From the NCBI RefSeq assembly GCF_910592395.1, contig NC_088319.1, positions 10,912,001 through 10,976,000 on the forward strand: a stretch of DNA of 64,000 nt, written 5' to 3'. The notes beneath the pieces are model-generated. The model did not search any database and was not told the origin of the DNA. It was given only the letters and a program-made list of their open reading frames with translations. The DNA comes from Lineus longissimus. Its lineage: Eukaryota > Nemertea > Pilidiophora > Heteronemertea > Lineidae. Both the position numbers and the translations under genes were made by a program. Positions 47,142-55,653 of this stretch are shown here, piece after piece (the stretch's first letter is position 1; each line of letters starts with the position of its first letter).

Positions 47142-48867
47142 AGTAGGGCCGGACCTTATAACGCCACCTCCGAAACGCCATGCGTCTTCGGTAACAGCGT
47201 TTCCGCCCTCCGTACCTCCTTCTAAAAGGGCTTCCGGTAGCTCCATACCGGCGAAGGAGTTACGGGCATTTCCGGTTTCGGACTTCGTCCTACCGGAAAT
47301 GCAGGCACCTTCCTACGTTGGCCAACCTCTTGGGTGGAACCAACCGGAAGTGCCACCCCCTCCTCGTAGCAGAGGCGTCGTTCCCATGGAACGAGCTACG
47401 CAGAGAGGACATCTGAACTCTAGTTCAGAATATGGGCAACTTCCGCTTCCGGAAGACCCATTCGCCCGCACATACGGCTTCCAGGGTTCGCTTATGCGCT
47501 CACCCTCGCCTCAACCGCCCGTCGTTGAGAGAAGCCGCACGTCGGGTCCGGAACCCGAGTCGGGACAGCAACTGTCCCAGCTCATCCAGATGGTAGCAGG
47601 TCTTTCTGATAGACTCAGCCATCTGGAGCAGGGTTCCGGTTCCTCTGGTGCGCCTGGTCCCATCGGATACCCACCATCCGACTCCTCTATTTTAGAGGAA
47701 TTTTCTGAGAACGAGAGTTCTCAGCCAGGCTACCGCTCCCCCAATCAGGAGGAGCTGTCACCAGAGGAGGCCAGTATCCTGTCGGATATGAGGACACTCA
47801 GATCCTTGATCAGAGCGTACCTCCCGCAGGATCTGTGCCCTACCCCGCCGGAACTGCCAGCCTTGTCAACACCGACCTTTTCACTCTGGGGACAGGAAGT
47901 GGATCCCAATCCACAGGTTTCTCAAGGCTCCACTCGGGCACTTGAATTCCTTCCTCCCTCCCCGTCGGTGTTAGCAGTCTCTGAACTTTTGGAGCGTACA
48001 ATCAGAGACTCACAAGGCGCCCACCAACGTACTTCCATCCCTGTCCTTCCGGCAGTCGGACCGGAAGCTTGGTGTAAACCGGGGAAGTTGTTCACGGCAC
48101 AACTTCCTCCCGTTAGGCAGTACCGCGCTGACTATTATCGAGTCAGCTCGGCCGGCTGTCCAGCTGCAGCATCGACTTCCATATTAAAGGACGATGTACA
48201 GCTGGACCAACTCGTGCCTAGGGTGACCTCCTCCTCGGCTTACCGAGACCTTAGAGCACAAGAGGGTCTGGCCAAAAACACGTTAGCGGTGCTCTCCTAC
48301 GCAGAGCACACTAACCTGGCCCTAGCCAGATCCCTAAAAGATAATGAGTCACTATCTGATGACACAAAATCGCTTGTGACATCCTTGTCACATTCGATTA
48401 GGCACGCTATTGCGCTGTCCGCCAAGACCGCAGCAAATAGCGTCCTACTCCGTAGAGACGCCGCACTGGGCTCTCTCAATGTCATCAGATCCCTCCAGCT
48501 GGAAGGGGCCTTAAGAACCGCTCCTATGGACGGTTCTTTCCTGTTCGCAGATTCTGTGCAAGAGGCGGCTCAAGCACAGAAAGATTGGGACAAATTATAT
48601 GCCCCCACTGCGACACAGAGGGCCAAGACCTCTCTACCTAACGCTAGAAAGATAGAGAGGCCCCAGCAGGCATCGGGTTCAATCCCGTACGCCAGGCAGG
48701 TCCTGCCTAGGCCTACCCCGCCTAGTCAGCCTGCTCCTGCTGGATCCTTCCGACGGGAAGCGGAGGGTCGCCGGACTGGAAAGAGGAAAAATACTTCCTC
48801 TAACCAGGGTGGATCCGGTCCGACTAAGCACTCCTTTCGCCCAAGGGGTGCTGGCCGGAAGAGGTGA
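47071..48867 (+). CDS. DIRS gag-like protein, main part
   Basis: The frame is open from 47071, and its first ATG, at 47299, gives 522 residues. It is Pro/Ser-rich at first. A Gln/Leu-rich coiled segment follows (SQLIQMVAGLSDRLSHLEQG, about residues 90-110), then a helical region (residues 300-400; LAKNTLAVLSYAEHTNLALA), and a basic C-terminus (GRRTGKRKN, HSFRPRGAGRKR) suited to nucleic-acid binding. No CCHC zinc knuckle, as is usual for DIRS. The position upstream of RT and the overlap with the RT frame identify it as gag. Upstream codons in this frame probably belong to the protein too. Confidence 0.75.
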   Translation, partial: PKTLLGVFLSLYCEITPSPHGHSRVGPDLITPPPKRHASSVTAFPPSVPPSKRASGSSIPAKELRAFPVSDFVLPEMQAPSYVGQPLGWNQPEVPPPPRSRGVVPMERATQRGHLNSSSEYGQLPLPEDPFARTYGFQGSLMRSPSPQPPVVERSRTSGPEPESGQQLSQLIQMVAGLSDRLSHLEQGSGSSGAPGPIGYPPSDSSILEEFSENESSQPGYRSPNQEELSPEEASILSDMRTLRSLIRAYLPQDLCPTPPELPALSTPTFSLWGQEVDPNPQVSQGSTRALEFLPPSPSVLAVSELLERTIRDSQGAHQRTSIPVLPAVGPEAWCKPGKLFTAQLPPVRQYRADYYRVSSAGCPAAASTSILKDDVQLDQLVPRVTSSSAYRDLRAQEGLAKNTLAVLSYAEHTNLALARSLKDNESLSDDTKSLVTSLSHSIRHAIALSAKTAANSVLLRRDAALGSLNVIRSLQLEGALRTAPMDGSFLFADSVQEAAQAQKDWDKLYAPTATQRAKTSLPNARKIERPQQASGSIPYARQVLPRPTPPSQPAPAGSFRREAEGRRTGKRKNTSSNQGGSGPTKHSFRPRGAGRKR

Positions 48868-50972
48868 CTCCCCCCTCCTTTCTCCTCCCGGACGCAAAAA
48901 GGAGCCGACTCCGGTAGTCGGGGGCCGTCTGCAAAAATTTGCAGACATTTGGGACGATTGGTGCCCAAAGGGGTCCCCAGTCCCAAACATGTTGAGGTAC
49001 GGAGTGAAACTAGATTTCAACCGTACCCCCCCGACTACCATATATCCAACCCCAGTTCAGCCACCGAAGGACCCAGTCAAGGCCTCTGCCCTCCAAGCAG
49101 AGGTCGCGACATTACTGGAGAAGCAAGCTATCCAGGTCCTTCAAGATCCATGCTCCCCCGGCTTTTACAGCCACGTTTTCTTGGTTCCCAAGAAAGCAGG
49201 GACATGGAGGCTGATCATAGACCTTTCCAGGTTAAACACCTTCTTGAATGTTCCTCATTTCAAGATGGAAACCACCAGGTCTATAGCAACGGCGATACAG
49301 CCCAACGATTGGGCGGTATCGATGGATTTAATGGATGCGTACTTACATGTACCGATCCATCCAGACTATCAACACTTCCTTCGATTCCATTACGAAGGAA
49401 AGACGTATCAATTCAGGGCCCTGCCGTTCGGTCTGGCATCGGCACCCCTAATTTTTACAATGATAGTCACAGCCTTCGTCGCTCCCTTTCACGTGATGGG
49501 GTTCAAGCTCCATCACTACCTAGACGATTGGCTACTCCGTTGCAAATCGCGGGAACTACTACTGCAACAACTTCAGGTTCTAAAGCAAAAAGTAGTTTCC
49601 GCAGGTTGGATTATCAACGAAACAAAGTCAGAATTCATACCATCCCAAGACTTCGTTTACGTTGGAGTTCGGTTCCTTACGGCCATAGGGAAAATGCTGC
49701 CCCCCCCTAGACAGGATAAAGAAAATTCTTCATCTCGTCGCAGAATTCAGAGGAAGGACTCAAGCTCCCGCAAGGCGATGCTTGAGCCTTTTGGGACTTC
49801 TGAATTCGGCAGCAGACCAAATCCCCCTTGGCCGTCTATATATGCGTCCCATCCAGATGTTTCTAATGTCTCTATGGAAACCCCACAGGGACCCATTAGA
49901 CAAGTTGGTATTGATACCTCAATACCTACTCAAGAACGTCTGGAACTTCTGGGAGTCGGAGACTCGTCTCCAAAGCGGTGTAGATCTTGCTCCACCGCCC
50001 CCAGAAGTGTCCCTGTTCACAGATGCTTCCCTACTAGGGTGGGGAGCACATCTGAACAACGGGGACATGTCCATAAGAGGTCTATGGACAAGGGAGGAGA
50101 CCATTCTTCCAATAAATATATTGGAAATGAAGGCTGTCCTTCTTGCCGTGAGGGCTCTTTCCCTTCGCCTGAAGAATCGGAGAGTAACCCTGTTCTCCGA
50201 CAATTCTACAGTAGTAGCATATGTCAGGAGACAGGGAGGCACAAAGTCCGGCATTCTTTGCCAGCTAACTTGGGAGCTTTACCATCTTTGTGCCGACCTT
50301 GGAGTATCGATATGTGCCAGACACATACCGGGCAATCGCAACATCCTTGCCGACGCCCTGTCCCGTCAGAACAAGCTAGTTCAGACAGAGTGGACACTCC
50401 ATCAGGAGATTGTAGACGACCTTTGTCGCCTTTGGCAATCTCCGAAGGTAGATCTGTTCGCCACCAGGCTGAACAATCGCCTTCCCATCTATTACTCTCC
50501 ACTTCCGGACGAAGAGGCCCTGGAAGTCGACAGCCTTACAGCCTCTTGGGTCGGGCTGAACGCATATGCGTTTCCACCCCTCCCTCTCATCCAACCAGTC
50601 CTGAACAAGATCTTGACCAGCCATCCGGTGAGAATAACTCTCATCGCACCTTGCTGGCCAAATCAGGCCTGGTTCCCAGCCTTGCTGGAGCTCCTGATAG
50701 ATCACCCCAGGAGTCTTCCTACTTGGAAGCACCTCCTGTGGCACCCCCTGGGGAGATGCTACCACCAGAACCCTGGATTTTTCAAGTTTCACGCCTGGAA
50801 CTTATCCAGTTGCATCTCCACCAGAGAGGCTTTTCGGACATCGCTGTCAAGCGCATGTCCGCACCTCAAAGGGGGTCTACCCTTGATGTGTATCAAGGAA
50901 AGTGGTCTACCTTCACTTCCTGGTGCAGGGAGAACGGAGTTAATCCGATCTCTCCCTCTATATACAGATTAG
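48809..50972 (+). pseudogene. DIRS reverse transcriptase-RNase H, frameshifted
   Basis: The RT lies in the +2 frame, with WAVSMDLMDAYLH (catalytic Asp pair in motif A), LPFGLASAPLIF and YLDDW (catalytic YxDD, encoded at 49517-49528). The frame then changes. From about 49700 the homologous sequence (thumb, then RNase H) is in a different frame to 50972. RNase H residues are visible there: LFTDASLLGWG, ILEMKAV, LFSDNSTVVAYV and ADALSR. The switch coincides with a run of eight C at 49699-49706. The RT frame has no ATG before RT homology begins and overlaps gag, suggesting frameshift or reinitiation. A post-RNase H segment with LIAPCWPNQAWFPALLELL, typical of DIRS, precedes the stop. Confidence 0.85.
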
Positions 50973-51862
50973 TTGATTTCCTTATTGAATTATTCACGGA
51001 AAGACAACTATCTGTCACGGCTATAAAAGGGTACAAGTCCGCCATCGCTTCTACCCTCCGTGTTTTAAGCACCTGGGATCTTCGTTGGGAGGACCAAATA
51101 ACCCCTCTTTTCAGAGGAATGTTATTAGAGCGTCCTAGACCGGTTCACAACACCCCTAAATGGGACCTTTCTGTTGTCCTTAAGGTGCTCATGAGGCATC
51201 CTTTTGAACCCATGTCTATTTCATCCATGAAATATCTGACACTCAAAACGGTCTTTCTAGTAGCCTTGGCTACCGCCCAACGGAGATCAGAGCTCCATGC
51301 ACTTTCTTTTAAGAAGCTGGCTTTTAGAGAGGGAGGGGAGGTTATCCTGGCTTTTATACCAGGATTTCTGGCGAAGAACCAGGGACCGGCCGCCTCTCGG
51401 CCCCCGGTTACTATTCCCTCTCTGTCAGGAACGATCTCTTATGATCTTCCTGACAGAACTTTATGTCCCGTCAGGGCCCTAAAGTTCTACATAAATAGGA
51501 CAAAACCTCCCGGTATCCGCCAGGGGAGAGAGCGTTTGTTTTTGTCCTATAAGGAGGGAAATAAACGAGAGATAGCGGCCGCCACTATTTCAAGGTGGAT
51601 TGTGGAGACTATTCGTCTTTCCTACAACACCTTGAAGACTTCCTCTGATCTTCGTGCGCTAGCTAACATCTCAGCGCACGAAGTTAGAGCACTAGCCACC
51701 TCCTGGGCTAACTACCGAGGAGTTGCTCTTCAAGAAGTCGTTTCCGCTGCATGTTGGAGTAATCACTCCACATTCTCTCGTTTCTACCTACGAGACGTTT
51801 CTTCCCTCGTAGATGGCATGCACACAATCGGCCCGATTGTGTCTGCGGGGCATGTTGTTTGA
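50756..51862 (+). CDS. DIRS tyrosine recombinase
   Basis: From the ATG at 50756 the frame encodes 368 residues to TGA, overlapping the end of the RNase H frame by 217 bp in a different phase, the usual DIRS layout. An N-terminal SAM-like core-binding region (residues 15-110; WSTFTSWCREN, AIKGYKSAIASTL) precedes the catalytic domain. Catalytic residues are the first Arg in ATAQRRSEL (R176/R177), HEVR (H308, R311), Trp334 in the His/Trp position and the nucleophile Tyr344 in SRFYLRD. All are present, so this domain is intact. It would join the circular cDNA to the target without a target duplication. The same frame is also open upstream through the RNase H region, which is out of phase there. 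Confidence 0.9.
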   Translation: MLPPEPWIFQVSRLELIQLHLHQRGFSDIAVKRMSAPQRGSTLDVYQGKWSTFTSWCRENGVNPISPSIYRLVDFLIELFTERQLSVTAIKGYKSAIASTLRVLSTWDLRWEDQITPLFRGMLLERPRPVHNTPKWDLSVVLKVLMRHPFEPMSISSMKYLTLKTVFLVALATAQRRSELHALSFKKLAFREGGEVILAFIPGFLAKNQGPAASRPPVTIPSLSGTISYDLPDRTLCPVRALKFYINRTKPPGIRQGRERLFLSYKEGNKREIAAATISRWIVETIRLSYNTLKTSSDLRALANISAHEVRALATSWANYRGVALQEVVSAACWSNHSTFSRFYLRDVSSLVDGMHTIGPIVSAGHVV

Positions 51863-52293
51863 TCCTGGCTAGATCAAAAAAGGGGGGGGGAAGCCCGATT
51901 GAAGAGTCAAACGCGCATCTTGCGCCATTTTTGATATGCCCTATCTTCAACATCCAGGCAACCCCTAGTAGACTAGAAAGGACGCAATTTCTTATTGTTG
52001 TTTAGCAATAATTCATTCTACACCCTTCAACATGCCTTACTTGCTCTAAGCTCTGTTGCCGGAAAGAAGATGGTTTTATTACGCAATTCTAGCGCTTTCC
52101 GGAGAATGGGTCTATTACTCTCTATAATATGATTGTAATACCGAGATCAAAATACCGGTCCTCCGGGTTCTCCCCATTTCTTTCCCCTGGCGGTCCTCCT
52201 TAGCTAATATGCCGGTGGTGCCTCCTGGATGGAACAACAGCTCAGCCTTAGGTAAGTCCTCGTTTCCCACCTCCAATAGGTTGCTGGGATTCG

Positions 52294-52391
52294 ATGCAAA
52301 AGTGTTCCATAGGTAAGTTTGAATGACACAAAATGCCCATTTCCTTACAAGAAATGGCCATTTTGTTAGTTCATACTTACCTATGGAACAC
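52294..52391. repeat. DIRS internal complementary region
   Basis: 52294-52334 (41 bp) is the reverse complement of the left end of the element, and 52335-52391 (57 bp) the reverse complement of the right end. Their junction, AAAAT|GCCC at 52334/52335, is therefore the complement of the joined ends. In the DIRS-1 model this region templates ligation of the linear cDNA ends into a circle. It lies immediately inside the right terminal repeat. Confidence 0.95.
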
Positions 52392-52438
52392 GGCCCTCCC
52401 GCCGTCCCCACAAACGGGACATACTCTTTATTAACGCT

Positions 52439-52610
52439 CAAGAGTAAAGACTAAATATGGCGGCATGAGATCGGCGCGATCTCGCGGGATCGGTCAGGGC
52501 GCCGCCTGGCGGCCGAGCTGTTAACTCAGTTCTCCCTTTAGAAAATTAAAGGGATACTCTTGTGTTTGAGCCCAAATGGAGTAACATGCAAAAGTGTTCC
52601 ATAGGTAAGT
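52439..52610. repeat. DIRS right inverted terminal repeat
   Basis: 172 bp starting CAAGAGTAAAG and ending CCATAGGTAAGT, inverse of 46111-46282 with one mismatch. A 40-bp unique extension (52611-52650) follows, longer than the 16-bp extension on the left, as in other DIRS elements. Confidence 0.95.
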
Positions 52611-52774
52611 ATGAACTAACAAAATGGCCATTTCTTGTAAGGAAATGGGCAATTTCTAGAAAATGTGCATTTCGATTCGAAAAACTTACCGATTTATGAG
52701 AAAGTGACGTAGTCATTTGTCAAAAACAGCTAAAAAATTATATGGTGAAATTTGACACGAGTTACCCTTTAAGA

Positions 52775-54505
52775 GTAAATGCTAAGTCAGTAACATAACT
52801 TGTTTTGAGCAAGTAAGCCCTGATTATCAAAATCTGCGATCTAAAGAACTTTACACCGTTCCTTAGCTTTCATGCCACCTGACCTCCAATTGGCAAGTTG
52901 TCCCCAAATCGGCTATCAGCCATCGATTTGGAATCGACAAGGACATTTTATTTTAATGCCCCCCCCCCCACGTAGCAGCATTTCCATCCATCAGTCACGT
53001 CACAATCCTTTTAGTCAAATTAAAAAAACCATTGCCCACAGTATTAAACCAAATTGAATAAATTACGCATTAAAAAATGTTGCTGCAGGGAAATTGCAAT
53101 ATTCTCAAGAGATAAATGAACAAGCAGAATGAGGAATCTTTCATTATCAACATGCAAAGATGACGACAAAAGTCTATGAAATGTGAAAAAAAATTATTTC
53201 CCGCAAAAGATATTCAAAGGGTAAAGTTTAATTTAAACTACAATCACAAAAGACATACTTGAGATAAAACCGTTAAACGATATTAAAATTCACAACATTT
53301 TACAATCAACCAGAACCATTCCAGTAAAGGGGGAAATTGATCTATGTTTAATTTGAACTGTTAGACATATTTTCTGGCATATCAGAGGGATAACATCGAG
53401 ATTTTCTGTGCTAGCTTTACATGTTCAGTTTATAACTATTGGTTACGGAATTAATCACTCAATGTCGGTACTGGTTGTCTCATCAAACAGGGCAATGTAG
53501 GGGATAACTGTGGAAGCAGCCAAGGTTTCAGGCAAAATGGTACCTCCATCTAAACGGTGATTGATCAGAGACAACCAATGCATGTACCAACAAGGAGGTA
53601 TCAATTTCTATTTTATAACACCTCAAACTTGATATACTTTAAGCATGATCCACCAATAATCTGCTTTCGACATATCTTATACCATTCAACGGGTTATGGT
53701 TGTATCACCAAAACCTCTGTGGCAAAAACAAGGATGATACATAATTCATTATGAAAATGACACATTGTGACAAAGGTTTATTAGAATCTAAGCTGGATGA
53801 AGTCAGACATCAGGTGTAGAATGGTCTAAAACCAGAAAGAATATGGCACTTTTGGTTGGCATGTTTTTTCAACATGAAATCAGTGTTTATACCAGTTGTT
53901 TTTAGTTGCCTTGCCTTCTCAATATCTGTTGAAATTCTAAGTGGATGACATCATTCATTAATTAGCAAGTTATCACGATTTCATCTGTGTTTTAAGGACC
54001 AATGGGTTTAGTATTCAGAGCATGATTATTGTTGGTCTCTAATTGCTTTGTCAATATCACTTTTCTGATTGCATGGAATTCTCTTGTGTGCGGCTTTATC
54101 AAATATTTGTTGTGTAATATTGACTCTGTCATAGAAGGATTGGGAATGGATAAAATGAGGGACAGTCTCAACTCAAAAAAAAGCAAGGAGTACAATATCA
54201 GGGCTTAACATTGTCAAGGTACGGTACCAAGTTCGTCTCTTACAGCGAAACATCTGCCAACACCCGGGTCAATTGTATGCTCCTCCCCTTGCGTGCGAGT
54301 ACAGAATGAAAAGCCATCAAGCTAAACGTTTGGTTTAGAGGTGTTTGATTATCATCGTTGAGCAAAATCCATGGCCCAATACAAAAAAGTAAAATCCCAG
54401 ATTAAAATCAAATGTGCTCTCACCACATGGCTAATTGTGACAGAATACTATGGCCACCCAGCTATGCCATCCCCAACTGAATCTCCATAAACAATTCAAT
54501 ATGAA
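52775..54505. other. No gene recognised
   Basis: AT-rich with short open frames lacking domains, and a C-run near 52960. No splice-supported exon. Confidence 0.4.
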
Positions 54506-54509
54506 AGTA

Positions 54510-54685
54510 CAGTAGAACCTCTCTATTAAGGACACCTTCAGGACTGACAATTGCTGTCCTTAATAGAGAGGTGTCCTGATTAGAGGTCAAATTGAATGGA
54601 AGCAACCAATTTGGGACCAAAGCTAGTGTCCTTAATAGAGAGGTTGTCCTTAATTGAGAGGTGTCCGCCAAGAGAGGTTCTACTG
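54510..54685. mobile_element. pogo-like MITE, copy 3
   Basis: 176 bp between TA dinucleotides, starting CAGTAGAACCTCTCTATTAA and ending GAGGTTCTACTG. The most regular of the five copies. Confidence 0.85.
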
Positions 54686-54958
54686 TATCTCAAAATCAAT
54701 CAAGCACTGCAAAAAAGTGGTAATAAAATACCTACTTACCAACTTGAACTTGAACTTGAGATCAAAACAAAACCAGAGATCAAAGCCTGAGAAATTGACA
54801 GTATCCACTCACTGTGTTGATTGCAGCCCTGGTTATGGTCCAGTAATGATGTAAACAGATGCACATGGTTGCTACATTACCCTTAGTCATCAGTTTTCCT
54901 GCCATCTAGTGACAAGATATCTAACTGGGAAACTACTGGTACAATGAGCTTACATGTA

Positions 54959-55117
54959 CAAAACTCTATTAAGGACATCCTCGGGAGTGCTGAGAAGTAC
55001 TGTCCTTATTAGAGAGGTCAAATTGAATGAAAACAACCAATTTGGGCCCAAAACTTAGTGTCCTTAATAGACAGGTTGTCTGTAATAGAGAGGTGTCCGC
55101 TAAGGGAGGTTCCACTG
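54959..55117. mobile_element. pogo-like MITE, copy 4
   Basis: The right terminus GGAGGTTCCACTG is clear and flanked by TA. The left terminus is degraded (CAAAACTCTATTAAGGACA). The interior shows the repeated TCCTTAATAGAGAGG motif. Confidence 0.65.
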
Positions 55118-55436
55118 TATGTATGTCGTGAACCTCAGTGAGATATCAACAGCATAGCGACAGTCATCCCAACATCAGCGGATGCAACAGAGAGAGAGCT
55201 GTCACAATCTAGCGAGATGTAAAAGGGGACAAAGTTACAATCTGATCATCTAGGAGATCTCAGAGACGATGGGCTTTCTCAACTTCAAGGGGAAGATATC
55301 TCACCCCAACTAGATCGAAAGCATGTCCCATTGGACAAGGTTTCTTTTCAGTTGTCTCATAGAGAGGGTAAACTCACCATGCCCAAAGTGACGATTGATA
55401 AAAAGAAAACATTTATGAGGCATATATATTTATATA

Positions 55437-55442
55437 TTTATT
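55437..55442 (-). terminator. Polyadenylation signal candidate for the C3orf33-family gene
   Basis: AATAAA on the minus strand, about 210 bp past the stop codon at 55654. It is the nearest canonical signal that I see. Confidence 0.45.
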
Positions 55443-55653
55443 TCTTATAATGAATATGACGTGGAGCTTTTTTCAAAACATCTCTCCACTCGCAAGCAGT
55501 TTACTTTGACATCAACCTGAACTACTTCTTCAGGACTAAAGTTGTTATCATCCATTCTCCACATGGAAGACTAATGAAAGCATACACCTGTGCACTACTT
55601 GATGTCACCATCTAGATTGTCCCACAGATCAAAAGCACAGTCAGGAATGCCAA

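Larger units (their letters stand above)
46095..52650 (+). mobile_element. Structurally complete DIRS-type retrotransposon
   Basis: A 6,556-bp element. It carries gag-like, RT-RNase H and tyrosine recombinase regions in that order, 172-bp inverted terminal repeats, and an internal complementary region near the 3' end. This set defines the DIRS order, which integrates by a tyrosine recombinase rather than an integrase and makes no target duplication. The ends are fixed independently by the internal complementary region and by the empty site at 60133/60134; both give the same bases. The coding region is clearly richer in C and G than its surroundings. Two frame breaks make this copy probably non-autonomous as read. 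Confidence 0.95.
45883..52768. mobile_element. TTAA-flanked MITE split by the DIRS insertion
   Basis: The left part (45883-46094, 212 bp) and right part (52651-52768, 118 bp) are the two halves of one 330-bp element, bounded by TTAA at 45879-45882 and 52769-52772. The halves align in order with the uninterrupted copy at 59925-60251. The left half contains the CRE TGACGTCA (46038-46045). Confidence 0.9.

Noticed and set aside
48949-50792. Several long alternative-frame and minus-strand open frames across the DIRS pol region
   Set aside because: They overlap well-identified RT, RNase H and recombinase sequence, have no domains, and result from the low stop density of GC-rich coding DNA.
48809-51862. 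A single 1,017-aa polyprotein
   Set aside because: The middle third of this frame has no homology; RNase H motifs for the same DNA are in another frame. I annotate RT-RNase H and the recombinase separately.
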